A stretch of DNA of 64,000 bases, from contig CAWEYO010000013.1 of the NCBI GenBank assembly GCA_963813315.1, positions 124,001 through 188,000 on the forward strand. Reading direction: 5' to 3'. Origin of the DNA: CAWEYO01 sp963813315 (GTDB lineage: Bacteria; Pseudomonadota; Alphaproteobacteria; Rhizobiales; Rhizobiaceae). Positions within the stretch are counted from its first letter, which is position 1. Each line of letters opens with the position of its first letter. The position numbers and the translations under genes are program-made. The notes below the pieces were generated by a model that was given only the letters and a program-made list of their open reading frames with translations, was not told the DNA's origin and searched no databases. Shown here in pieces: positions 8,415-18,402 of this stretch.

Positions 8415-9575
8415 GTGACGACTGGCGCCGAACTTCCGCTGGCCGGCTTGATTGTCGTCGACATGAGCCAGTTCCTATCGGGGCCGTACTGCTCGCTTCG
8501 TCTGCTCGACCTTGGGGCTCGCGTCATCAAGATCGAACGACCGGACGGCGGCGACCTTTCGCGCCGGCTCTATCTCAGCGACACCGAGATCGGCGGCGAT
8601 TCCACCATTTTTCACGCCATCAACCGGGGCAAGGAGAGCTTTGCCGTCGACCTCAAGGGCGAAGCCGATCTTAAGGCCCTGCGCGGGCTGATCGCCAAGG
8701 CCGACGTTCTGATCCAGAACTTCAGGCCGGGCGTCATTGAACGGCTCGGTCTCAACTATGAGCATGTCAGCGCGATCAACCCACGGCTCGTCTACGCCTC
8801 GATCAGCGGTTATGGCGAAGAAGGCCCGTGGGTCAAAAGTCCGGGACAGGATCTGCTGGCACAGTCGCGCTCCGGCGTCATGTGGCTGAATGGCGACGAG
8901 GGTCAGGGGCCTGTGCCATTCGGCCTGGCAGTTGCCGACATGCTGGCGGGCGCCGCATGCGCCCAGGGCATTCTGGCGGGCCTGGTGCGGCGCGGCGTTA
9001 CCGGAAAGGGCAGCCACGTCGAGACCAGTCTCCTGGAAGCGCTGATCGACTTCCAATTCGAGGTCCTGACCACCCACCTCAACGACGGCCGCCGCTTACC
9101 CAGACGCTCCTCCTTCCACAGCGCCCATGCCTACCTGGCGGCGCCTTACGGCGTCTATCCGGCAAAGGGTGGGTTCCTGGCGATCGCTATGACACCGATC
9201 CCGAACCTGGCCGATCTGCTCGACCTTCCGGAGCTTGCGACTTACCGCGACAAACCGGCGAGCTGGTTTACGGCCCGCGACGAGATCAAGGCGATCATCG
9301 CGCAGCGCATCGCCGAGCGGACCGTGGACGAATGGCTGGCCGTTCTCGAACCGGCCGACATCTGGTGCGCCAAGGTATTGACCTGGCCGGAGATGATGGA
9401 GAGCGAGGGCTTCAAAACACTCGACATGTTGCAGACGGTAAAGCGCGAGGACAATGTCTCCATCCTCACGACCCGTTCGCCGCTGCGCGTGGACGGCGCG
9501 CGCGCCAAGGTCGAGCGTGCCGCCCCCCGCATCGGCGAACACAGCGACAGGATCCGTGCGGAGTTCGGCCTGTGA
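8415..9575 (+). CDS. CaiB/BaiF (class III) CoA transferase
   Basis: Cytosolic enzyme of 386 residues moving CoA between carboxylic acids through an aspartyl intermediate. Family features: FLSGPYCSLRLLDLGARVIKIE near the N-terminus, NRGKESFAVDLK, LIQNFRPGVIERLGL and the ISGYGEEGPW segment. The GTG at 8415 follows the maoC stop by two bases. Its stop overlaps the GTG start of the binding-protein gene. This gene reads intact, unlike most genes further downstream. Confidence 0.9.
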   Translation: MTTGAELPLAGLIVVDMSQFLSGPYCSLRLLDLGARVIKIERPDGGDLSRRLYLSDTEIGGDSTIFHAINRGKESFAVDLKGEADLKALRGLIAKADVLIQNFRPGVIERLGLNYEHVSAINPRLVYASISGYGEEGPWVKSPGQDLLAQSRSGVMWLNGDEGQGPVPFGLAVADMLAGAACAQGILAGLVRRGVTGKGSHVETSLLEALIDFQFEVLTTHLNDGRRLPRRSSFHSAHAYLAAPYGVYPAKGGFLAIAMTPIPNLADLLDLPELATYRDKPASWFTARDEIKAIIAQRIAERTVDEWLAVLEPADIWCAKVLTWPEMMESEGFKTLDMLQTVKREDNVSILTTRSPLRVDGARAKVERAAPRIGEHSDRIRAEFGL

Positions 9576-10731
9576 GCGGGGTCCGGCTGAAGGGCATGAC
9601 CTGGAGCCATCCGCGCGGCTACGATCCGATGGTCGCGTGCTCGGCGCTGTGGCTGAAGCGGACCGGCGTCTCGGTCGAGTGGGACAAGCGCTCGCTGCAG
9701 GATTTCGAGTCCTACCCCGTCGAGGGCCTGGCGCGCGCCTACGACCTGATCGTCATCGACCATCCACACGTTGGCCAGATCACCGCCGAGCGTTGCCTCA
9801 CGCCGCTGGATATTCCCGGCCGCGAGCCGGAACGCGCAGCCATGGACAGCGTCGGACGTTCCTACCCGAGCTATACCTGGCAGGGTAGCCAATGGGCCTT
9901 TCCGATCGACGCGGCGGCGCAGGTGCAGGCCTGGCGGCCCGACGTTATCGGCGCAGCGCCGGCAACGTGGAATGAGGTTCTCGCCCTTGCCCGAAAAGGT
10001 CAGGTGCTGCTGCCGCTCAGGCCGCCGCATTCGCTGATGTGCTTCTTTACGCTTGCCGGCAATCTCGGCCGCCCTTGGGCGACCGACGGTCCGGGCGACC
10101 CGATCGATCGCGACACCGGCGCGACGGTCTTTGAGATGCTGCGAGAGATCGCTGCGCTTGTCGATCCGGCCTGCCTGACCATGGATCCAATCGCGGTGTC
10201 GGAAAGGATGGCCGAATCAGGCTCAACCACCGCCTGCGCACCGCTCATCTACGGCTATGTCTCCTATGCGATTGCAGGTTTCCGGCCCCACCGAATCGCC
10301 TTCGCCGACATGCCGGTCGCGGGCGGACAAGGGCCGATCGGCTCAGCGCTCGGCGGCACCGGCGTTGCCGTGTCGGCTTTCTCGGCGGCCAGGGCCGAGG
10401 CAATCGATTTTGCCTACTGGATTGCCAGCGGCGATGTCCAGCGCGGCCCCTATGCGGCTGGCGGCGGCCAACCCGGCCATGCGCGGCGTGGGAGGATGAG
10501 ACGGTCAACGTGGCCACCGGTAATTTCTATCGTTCAACGCGCGCGACGCTGGAAGGCGCCTGGGTGCGGCCCCGACACGACGGCTACATGGGGTTTCAGC
10601 AACGCGCTTCCGATCGCCTCAATGTCGGCCTTGGCGAACGGCATGCCGCCGATCGTGTCGTTGCTGATCTCAATTCGTTGTTTCGGCAAAGTTTTCCCCG
10701 GCAAAAGGTCGGCGTGCCGGGAGGAGACTGA
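9572..10731 (+). CDS. solute-binding-like protein without signal peptide (one frameshift as read)
   Basis: About 385 residues resembling family 1 extracellular sugar-binding proteins (WAFPIDAAAQVQAWRP, PATWNEVLALA, GGTGVAVSAFS, GGQPGH). The GTG at 9572 overlaps the caiB stop. The N-terminus (MSGVRLKGMTWSHPRGYDP) has no hydrophobic export signal, so it may be cytosolic. A shift near 10484 changes frame; afterwards AWEDETVNVATGNFYR leads to a plausible end at 10731. The shift needs one missing or two extra bases. Function is not assigned; binding of the pathway substrate inside the cell is only a guess. Confidence 0.7.
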
Positions 10732-10757
10732 AAATGGAAAAAGCCCCGGACTGGGAC

Positions 10758-11598
10758 CTATCCCATCCGCCAAAGCCGCCTTGCGTTGCCTGACAGCAGC
10801 TTAGCCCGCTCCGCCTCGCTCGCACCGGCAAGCAGCGCATGCGTGGAGGCGATCCAGGTCGTAAGCCCGCCACCAAGCGTGCAGACGGGCCAGTCACTGC
10901 CCCAGATGACACGATCCCAGCCGAACGACCCAATCGTGTGCTCGACATAGGGCCTCAACGTATCGACGGTCCATGTCGGCTGGTCGGCATAGGCGACGAC
11001 GCCGGAAATCTTGGCCATGACGTTCGGGCGCCGGGCGATTTCGCCGATGAGCTCTCGCCAGGGATGTTCGGCATTGGCCTTGATGTCGGGCACGCCGCAA
11101 TGGTCCAGCACGAACTGCACCTCGGGCGCGACGTCGGCAAGTGCCATGGCCTTGCGGATCTGATGCGGCAGCACAACGAGATCGAACGTCAGACCGGTGC
11201 CGGCCAGCCGCCTGATGTTTTCGCGAAACAGAACGCCTTCCGAGAGATCATCCGCCACCACGTGCAGCACACGCCGAAAGCCCTTCACGAATGGATCGGC
11301 CTTCACCCGTTCAAGATAGGCGTCGAATCCAGCCTCTTCCGGCCGGCACGAGGCGATTGCTCCCTTTAGCAGGCTGCCGGCCTGACCGGCCAAGACCTCC
11401 ACGCATGCGGTCTCCGCCTCGATGTCGGCGGCGGTCGACATCGACTTCCATGTGCAGCGCGGCTTCGATGCCGCAGCGATGCGCGTCCGTTGCATATTCG
11501 GCATAGGAAAAGTCCCGATCAAGCGCCGGCACCCCGGCAAGCCACGGATAGCGCAGCGCGGCGCGGTCGATCAGATGCAGATGCGTGTCGATGATCAT
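10758..11598 (-). CDS. amidohydrolase, L-fuconolactonase-like (one frameshift as read)
   Basis: Amidohydrolase of about 279 residues in the COG3618 group that includes L-fuconolactonase and related sugar-acid lactonases. The N-terminal metal motif is IIDTHLHLID, the middle FVLDHCGVPDIK, and the C-terminal WGSDWPVC carries the metal aspartate. A shift near 11437 is repaired by removing one C in the codons after MEVDVD, giving AADIEAETACVEVL. It points away from the ABC genes, with the IclR gene 63 bases upstream on the same strand. A lactonase step fits the mutarotase and dehydratase found downstream. Confidence 0.8.
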
Positions 11599-11661
11599 GG
11601 CGGCAATCCTCCATCATTCCAGGTTACATTCTCGTGGAGAAATTCATCATTCAAATAAGAA

Positions 11662-12486
11662 TTACGCCGATAGCTGAACATCCGAGCCGGACAGCTGCGA
11701 AAGCTTCACCGCTGCCGACTGCAAAAGCGTGATCGTCGTGGTGACGTCCGGCGCGGAAGGGGCATTGACCAGTGTGATGTATGGAATGGTCAGCGCGGCA
11801 AGAGCCGTGCCGTCCGGTCCCAGAACCGGAGTTGAAAGGTTGTACACGCCTGCGGTCTGCAGCGAGGCCATCATTTCGTAACCGCGATCGCGGATCTGGT
11901 CGAGACGCGCGAAGAACTCCGGCGACTGCTTCCGTTCGTCAGCGCTTTGCAGGTGCTCTGCAATCATCATCTGCCTCTCCGCGGGCGAACGGAAAGCGAG
12001 CAGGACATGACCCGAGCCTGTGTCGAACAGGCTGATGTTTGAGCCGACCCGAATGGAAATACCCCAGTAGCGAGGCGCCTCCTGCTGCGCGATGACCACC
12101 GCGGCACCCCGGTCGAACACAACGAGCTGGTTCGCTTGCCATGAGGTCTCGGCCAGTTCACGCATGATGGGTGTCGCGTAGGAGACCAGCCGGCGCACAG
12201 GCGCGTGCAATTGCGCGAGGCCGAACAGCTTCAGGGTCAGCGAGTAGCGGTCGCCGTCGAGCCTGGTGACATAGCCGCGCCGCACCAGCCGGTCGAGCAT
12301 TCGATAGAATTCGTTCGGACTGCGATCGAGCCGCTTGGCGATCTCTGCCTGGGTCAGGCCGCCATCGACGCTCGACAGCAGCTCCAATATGTCCAGGCCC
12401 TTATCGAGCGCAGGAGCGCGATAGCGGTCCCCATCTTCATCCTCTGCCACAACACTCTCCAGTGAATTGTTCGCTCGTATATGCAT
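11662..12486 (-). CDS. IclR family transcriptional regulator
   Basis: 274 residues. The N-terminal winged helix-turn-helix (ALDKGLDILELL, LTQAEIAKRLDRSPNEFYRMLDRL) is followed by the IclR effector domain with GSNISLFDTGSGHVLLAF. It is divergent from the sugar-transporter operon, with a 130-base shared control region, so it is the obvious regulator of that operon. The effector is probably a pathway intermediate. The gene reads intact although genes on both sides carry frameshifts. Confidence 0.9.
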   Translation of the reverse strand: MHIRANNSLESVVAEDEDGDRYRAPALDKGLDILELLSSVDGGLTQAEIAKRLDRSPNEFYRMLDRLVRRGYVTRLDGDRYSLTLKLFGLAQLHAPVRRLVSYATPIMRELAETSWQANQLVVFDRGAAVVIAQQEAPRYWGISIRVGSNISLFDTGSGHVLLAFRSPAERQMMIAEHLQSADERKQSPEFFARLDQIRDRGYEMMASLQTAGVYNLSTPVLGPDGTALAALTIPYITLVNAPSAPDVTTTITLLQSAAVKLSQLSGSDVQLSA

Positions 12487-12550
12487 GAAGTTGCGGGACG
12501 CGGGAAGAACAATCAGCTTGACCCGGGAATGAAAGTGCTATTTGCATATA
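12478..12550. promoter_or_regulatory. divergent control region with matched half sites
   Basis: TATATGCAT at 12478-12486 and TTGCATATA at 12542-12550 are related by inversion and flank the IclR start and the sugar operon leader. Two matched A/T-rich sites in a divergent promoter suit IclR autoregulation and operon control. This is inferred from symmetry and position only. Confidence 0.4.
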
Positions 12551-12616
12551 AATGAAGCACCAAGCGGTTGTTTCACATCCTGCCGGCCGTCGCCGCAGGA
12601 ACATGGGAGGAGTGAC

Positions 12617-13939
12617 ATGAACAGATTGCCTTTTGGCATTTCCGCCGGCGTCGCCGCGCTCGCCCTCACTTGCGGCATGGCTCTGGCCGCCGACCTGCCC
12701 GGCAAATTTCCCGGCGTCACGATCGACGCCAAGCTGATCGGGGGCCAGCAATACGAGAAGCTCTACGAAAGGATTCCCGAGTGGGAGAAGCTGACCGGGG
12801 CCAAGGTCAACATCCTTTCGAAGAAGAACCATTTCGATCTCGACAAGGAGATCAAGTCCGATATTGCCTCGAGCAGCGTTACCTGGTGCGTCGGCTCGAA
12901 CCACTCGTCGTTCGCGCCGCAATATCCCGGCATCTACACCGATCTGTCCAAGCTTCTGCCCAAGGAGGAAATCGACGCTTTCGTGCCCTCCACGATCAAG
13001 GCTTCGACGCTCGACGGGAGGGTGGTGATGCTGCCGCGCGCCCAGTTCGACGTGTCGGCGCTCTACTACCAGAAGAGCCTCTATCAGGACGAAGCCAGGA
13101 AGACAGCGTACAAGGCCAAATACGGCAAGGATCTGGTCCCGCCGGACACCTGGGATGAGGTTGCACGAGCAGGCTGAGTTCTTCGCCAATCCGCCGGATT
13201 TCTTCGGCACTCAGTTCGCCGGCAAGGAAGAGGCGATCAATGGCCGTTTCTACGAGATGTTGGTCGCCAATGGCGGCGAGTATCTCGACAAGGACGGGAA
13301 GCCGGCCTTCAATTCCGAGGCCGGCGTCAAGGCGCTCGACTGGTTCGTCAATCTCTACAAGGCCAAGGCCGTGCCGGCCGGCACCACCAACTATCTGTGG
13401 GACGATCTCGGCCAGGGGTTCGCATCAGGCACGGTCGCGCTCAACCTCGACTGGCCGGGCTGGGCCGGCTTCTTCAACGATCCGAAGTCGTCCAAGGTTG
13501 CCGGCAACGTCGGCGTCAAGGTGGCGCCTATGGGATCGGCAGGCGTCCGTACCGGCTGGTCAGGGCATCACGGCTTCTCGGTCACTGAGAATTGCGCCAA
13601 CAAGGAAGCCGCCGCGTCGCTGGTCTGGTTCCTGACCAACGAGGACAGCCAGAAGCTCGAAGCCGCGACCGGCCCGCTGCCGACCCGCACAGCGGTCTGG
13701 GATTGGGACATCGAAGCAGGCCGAGAGCGATCCTTACAAGAAGGAAGTTCTGGCTGCCTTCCAGGAAGAAGCGCAAGCACGCTTTCGCAGTGCCGCAGAC
13801 GGCCGAATGGATCGAGATCTCCAACGCCGTATATCCGGAACTCCAGGCAGCGATCCTAGGCGACAAGACTTCCAAGCAAGCGTTGGACTCGGCCGCTGAA
13901 AAGGCGACCCAGATCCTCCAGGACGCCGGCAAGCTGTAA
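12617..13939 (+). pseudogene. sugar ABC transporter substrate-binding protein (frameshifted)
   Basis: Family 1 periplasmic sugar-binding protein, about 440 residues if corrected. Signal peptide MNRLPFGISAGVAALALTC ending ALAAD; GGGAGGAGTGAC precedes the ATG. Shifts are near 13161 (extra G in GTTGCAC), 13720 and 13784, all net +1. Joined frames give TWDEVHEQAEFF, then AESDPYKKEVLAAFQEE, then FAVPQTAEWIEISNAVYPELQ with no stop. It is the first gene of the CUT1 operon and is followed by a hairpin. If the indels are sequencing errors this is an intact gene. Confidence 0.8.
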
Positions 13940-13946
13940 TAACTGG

Positions 13947-13980
13947 AAAGGGAGGCGCGGATAGTCCGCACCTCCCTTTT
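13947..13980 (+). terminator. hairpin with T-run after the binding-protein gene
   Basis: Stem GGGAGG and GCGGA pairs with TCCGC and CTCCC around a TAG loop, followed by TTTT. Position between a binding-protein gene and its permease genes is common in sugar ABC operons, where it lowers downstream expression and stabilises the 5' message. Confidence 0.75.
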
Positions 13981-14055
13981 CGCTGACCGTGCGCTACCAA
14001 GCTGTTCCAGCCCGGCACTGCGAGAGAAATCCTTGAGAAAGGCACGGTTCCCCGC

Positions 14056-14954
14056 ATGAAGCTTCCGCGGCTCTCCGCACCAACCTTGCTGCTCCTGCCG
14101 GCGATCATCGTGTTGGCGGCGGTGGTGGTCGTGCCGTTGGTGCTGTCGCTTTACTCCAGCTTCACACCCTTCCGCCTCACCAAGCCTGAGACCTTTTTCG
14201 TCTTTATCGGATTCGGAACTATCTTGCGATCCTGGCCAATGCCGACTTCTGGTACGCCTTCGGCCGCACCGTGCTCTTGCTGACGGTCGCGCTCAATCTG
14301 GAAATGCTGCTCGGACTCGGTCTTGCGATGCTGGTCGAAAAGGCGGCGCGGGGACAGCGCATCCTGCGCACGCTGATGATGTTTCCGATGATGTTCTCGC
14401 CGATCCTGGTCGGCTTCCAGTTCAAATTCATGTTCAACGACAATATCGGCCTGGTGAACAATGCGCTGCAATCGCTGGGCTTGACCGACGGCTGCCATCC
14501 CCTGGCTGATCGAAAGCCATCTCGCCTTCACCGCCATCACCATCGCCGAAATCTGGTCCTCGACCTCCGTCTTCGCCATCCTGATCCTGGCCGGCCTGCT
14601 GGCCATGCCGACGGAACCGGTCGAGGCGGCGCGCGTCGACGGCTGCACCGCCTGGCAGACATTCCGCTATGTTACCTGGCCGTTCATCATGCCCTTCGCC
14701 TTATATCGCCATGACGATCCGCTCGCTCGACGTGGCGCGTGCCTATGACATCGTCAGGATCATGACCGACGGCGGCCCCGCCGGCCGCACTGAACTGCTG
14801 TGGACGCTGATCGGCGCGCACCGCCTACAGCGACGCCCGCATGGGCCTGGCCAACGCCATGGCGTATATCTCGATCCTGTTGTCGATCGCCTTCACGGTC
14901 TATTTCTACAGCAAGCTTGCCGCGGCGCGCACGCAGATCGGCGCGGAGTGGTGA
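14056..14954 (+). pseudogene. sugar ABC transporter permease 1 (CUT1, frameshifted)
   Basis: Inner-membrane permease of about 298 residues after correction. The first helix is LLLLPAIIVLAAVVVVPLVL; then FIGFRNYLAILANADFWYAF, LLLTVALNLEMLLGLGLAML and MFPMMFSPILVGFQFKFMF follow. The EAA loop reads EPVEAARVDGCTAWQTFRYVTWP, the site that docks the ATPase. Shifts lie near 14213 (net -1), 14492, 14703 and 14815 (net +1). The end is the TGA at 14952. The second permease starts two bases later. Confidence 0.8.
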
Positions 14955-14956
14955 CG

Positions 14957-15827
14957 ATGGACGAGAACGCATCCGCCCGCCTGATGCGCCGCGCTGCAGA
15001 CGGTCGCGCACCGCGTCGGTCTCTTCCTGGCGATGCTGGTCATCTGCTTGCCTGGCATCTGGATCGTGCTGTCGTCGCTGAGGCCGACCGTCGAGATCAT
15101 GGCCAAGCCGCCGGTATGGATTCCGCAGCAGCTTTCGTTCGACGCCTATGTCGCAATGTTCAGCGGCATCGGCAAGGGCGGCATCCCGGTTCTGGACTAT
15201 TTCCGCAATTCGCTGATCATTTCGGTCATCCTCGACGGTGATCGCCATCGCTATCGGCATGGCCGGCGGCTATGCCTTCGCGCGCTACCGTTTTCGAGGC
15301 AAGTCCGGCACGTTCCTCGGCCTGATGCTGACGCGCACCGTTCCCGGCATCGCGCATGTCGCTGCCGCTGTTCTTCATCTATGCCCGGCTCGGCATCATC
15401 GACACGCATTTCGGCCTGATCCTCGCCTACGTGGCGCTGAACATTCCCTTCACGATCTGGTTGATCGACGGCTTCTTCCGCCAGGTGCCGAAGGATCTCG
15501 CCGAAGCTGCGCAGATCGACGGCTGCACGCGCTGGCAGGCGTTCTGGCAGGTCGAATTCCCGCTGGCCGGGCCTGGCATCGCATCGGCCGGCATCTTCGC
15601 CTTCCTCACCTCGCTGGAACGAATTCGCGCTTGCCTCGCAGCTCACCCGCTCGGTCAATTCCAAGACGCTGCCCGTCGGGCTGCTCGACTATACGGCCGA
15701 GTTCACCATCGACTGGCGCGGCATGTGCGCGCTCGCGGTGGTGATGATCATCCCGGCACTCACCCTCACCTTCATCGTCCAGAAGCATCTCGTCGGCGGC
15801 CTTACCTCCGGCGCGGTGAAAGGTTGA
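14957..15827 (+). pseudogene. sugar ABC transporter permease 2 (CUT1, frameshifted)
   Basis: Partner permease of about 289 residues after correction, with MLVICLPGIWIVLSSLRPT as first helix and IAIGMAGGYAFARYRFRGK typical of MalG-type subunits. The EAA loop is PKDLAEAAQIDGCTRWQAFW. Shifts near 14993, 15234, 15355 and 15614 are all net +1; the joined frame ends VQKHLVGGLTSGAVKG. It overlaps nothing and is followed after five bases by the ATPase gene. Confidence 0.8.
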
Positions 15828-15832
15828 CATTC

Positions 15833-16940
15833 ATGGCAACGGTTTCGCTGAAGAAGCTCACCAAGCGCTACGGCAATCATGGCGGTCGTGCATGGCATCG
15901 ACCTCGACGTCGCCGACCGCGAATTCATCGCGCTGGTCGGCCCGTCGGGCTGCGGCAAGTCGACAACGCTGCGCATGATCGCCGGGCTGGAGGAAATCAG
16001 CGGCGGCGACGATCGAGATCGGCGGCCGGGTGGTCAACGACTTGCCGCCGCGCTCGCGCAACATCTCGATGGTGTTCCAGTCCTACGCGCTCTATCCGCA
16101 TATGACGGTGCGCGAGAACATCGGCTTTTCCCTGAAGATCGCCGGCGTGCCGAAGGAGGAGATGGAGCGACGCGTCGCCGAGGCGTCGGCGATCCTCGGC
16201 CTCGACGAGCTGCTGGAGCGCCGTCCCTCGCAATTGTCCGGCGGCCAGCGCCAGCGCGTCGCCATGGGCCGCGCCATCGTGCGCGATCCCGACGTTTTCC
16301 TGTTCGACGAGCCGCTCTCCAACCTCGACGCCAAGCTGCGCACGCAGATGCGCACCGAGATCAAGAAGCTGCACGCCAAGGTGCAAGTCGACGGTGATCT
16401 ACGTCACCCACGACCAGGTCGAGGCGATGACGCTGGCCGACCGTATCGTCATCATGCGCGACGGCAATATCGAACAGGTCGGCACGCCGGACGAGGTGTT
16501 CAGGCGGCCGGCGACGCGCTTCGTCGCAGGCTTCATCGGCTCGCCGCCGATGAATTTGCACGAGGCGACGGTCGATGCAGGGCGGCTGATCTTCGCCAGC
16601 GGCGAGACGTCTGCCGCTGCCCGCCCAGTTCAAGACTGGAGTCGCTGCCGGCGACAAGGTGGTGTTCGGGCTCAGGCCCGACGACATCTATCCGACCGGC
16701 CACGGGCATGCATTCCGGCGAAGCGAGCCGAGGTCCATCGAGATCGAACTGCCGGTCACCGTCACCGAGCCGCTCGGCAACGAGACGCTGGTGTTCGCCG
16801 AATTCGACGGCGGCGACTGGGTGTCGCGCATGCTGAACCCCAAGCCGCTGAAGGCCGGCGACAGGATCAGGCATGAGCTTCGACCTGATCCAGGCGCATC
16901 TGTTTGCCGCCGAAACCGGCAAGATCGCTGCAGGGGCTGA
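15833..16940 (+). pseudogene. sugar ABC transporter ATP-binding protein (MalK/UgpC-like, frameshifted)
   Basis: ATPase of the CUT1 transporter, about 367 residues after correction. Walker A GPSGCGKST, Q-loop MVFQSYALYPHMTV, signature LSGGQRQRVAMGRA, Walker B VFLFDEPLSNLD and H-loop VIYVTHDQVEAM are all present. The C-terminal TOBE regulatory part reads VVFGLRPDDIYPTG and LGNETLVFAEFDG. Net +1 shifts lie near 15888, 16010, 16386, 16609 and 16866; a further one close to 16934 would bring in the TGA at 16938. The enolase gene starts three bases later. Confidence 0.8.
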
Positions 16941-16943
16941 TGC

Positions 16944-18060
16944 ATGGCGAGAATCGAAAAAGTCGAGCTGCGCATGGTCGACCTGGTGCCGAAGGTGAAG
17001 CGCACCGACGCGATCCAGAGCTTCGTCAGCCAGGAAACGCCGATCGTCACCATCACCGACTCCGATGGCGCGGTCGGCACTGGCTACAGCTACACGATCG
17101 GCACCGGCGGCTCGTCGGTGATGCGGCTGCTCTCCGATCATCTCGCGCCGCGGCTCATCGGCCGCGACGCGGACCAGATCGAGGCGATCTGGCACGAGCT
17201 CGAATTCGCCACCCATGCCACCACCATCGGCGCGATCACGGCGATTGCGCTTGCCGCGATCGACACCGCGCTGTGGGATCTGCGGGCGAAGAAGCAGAAC
17301 CTGCCGCTGTGGAAGCTCGCCGGCGGCGCCAAGGACCGCTGCCCGCTCTACACCACCGAAGGCGGCTGGCTGCACATCGAGACGCAAGCGCTGGTCGACG
17401 ATGCGCTGGCCGCGAAGGCGCAAGGGTTTCGCGGCTCGCAAGGTGAAGATCGGCAAGCCGCACGGCTCGGAGGATTTGGCGCGGCTGTCGGCCGTGCGCA
17501 AGGCGGTCGGCGACGGCTACGAGATCATGACCGACTGCAATCAGGGCTTCTCCGTCGACGAGGCGATCCGCCGTGCGGAGCGTCTGCGCGACCTCGACCT
17601 CGCCTGGATCGAGGAGCCGCTGCCGGCCGACGACATCGACGGCCATGTGCGGCTGTCGAATTCGACGCCGACGCCGATCGCGGTCGGCGAGTCGCTCTAT
17701 TCGATCAGGCATTTCCGCGAATACATGCAGAAGGGCGCCTGCTCGATCGTCCAGGTCGATGTCGGCCGCATCGGCGGCATCACGCCGTGGCTGAAGGTCG
17801 CCCATGCGGCGGAGGCCTTCGACATGCCGGTCTGCCCGCATTTCCTGATGGAGCTGCATGTCAGCCTCGTCTGTGCCGTCCAGAACGGCAAATATGTCGA
17901 GTATATTCCGCAGCTCGATGAGCTGACCGGGCAAGCACATGCGCATCGAGGACGGCCACGCGCTTGCGCCGGACGAGCCCGGGCATCGGCATCGACTGGG
18001 ACTGGGACGCGGTGAAGGCGAGGAGCATCGCCGAATTCACCAGCGACGATCACGAAATAA
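16944..18060 (+). pseudogene. enolase-superfamily dehydratase, mandelate racemase group (frameshifted)
   Basis: About 371 residues after correction. The barrel carries KVKIGK (KxK base), TDCNQG, IEEPL and GES as the three metal ligands, and VCPHF with the opposing histidine, as in mandelate racemase-type enzymes acting on sugar acids. Net +1 shifts lie near 17432, 17931, 17985 and 18057; the last restores a TAA next to AAGGAGG, the ribosome site of the next gene. Sugar-acid dehydratase (fuconate- or rhamnonate-like) is the likely role, judged from the mutarotase and lactonase neighbours. Confidence 0.75.
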
Positions 18061-18070
18061 GGAGGCTGAC

Positions 18071-18402
18071 ATGCAGCGAATGGGGATGGTGCTCGGGCTG
18101 AAGCCCGAAAAGGTCGACGGAATACGTGCGGCTCCACGCTGCCGTGTGGCCCGACGTGCTGGCCATGATCTCGGCCTGCAACATCAAGAACTATTCGATC
18201 TACCTGAAGCGAGCCGGAGAATCTGCTGTTCAGCTATTTCGAATACCACGGCACCGATTTCGCCGCCGACATGGCCAAGATGGCGGCCGACCCCAAGACC
18301 CAGGAATGGTGGGCCGTGTGCATGCCCTGCCAGGAGCCGCTTGCGACGCGCAAGGAGGGCGAATGGTGGGCGACGATGGACGAGGTCTTCCATCATGACT
18401 GA
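18071..18402 (+). pseudogene. L-rhamnose mutarotase-like protein (frameshifted)
   Basis: Small dimeric alpha/beta-barrel protein, about 109 residues after correction, in the RhaM/YiiL family that interconverts sugar anomers. Readable parts: MQRMGMVLGLKPEKVDEYV, LHAAVWPDVLAMISACNI, YSIYL, LLFSYFEYHGTDFAADMAKM and WWAVCMPCQEPL. Net +1 shifts lie near 18119 and 18212. AAGGAGG sits 7 bases before the ATG. Its stop overlaps the oxidoreductase start. The family also includes fucose-acting members, so the sugar is not fixed. Confidence 0.8.

Noticed and set aside
8828..9571. A 658-codon open frame over the caiB gene in another frame
   Set aside because: Its first 240 codons are arginine/glycine/proline-rich shadow translation of caiB. 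Only the part after 9572 has family similarity.
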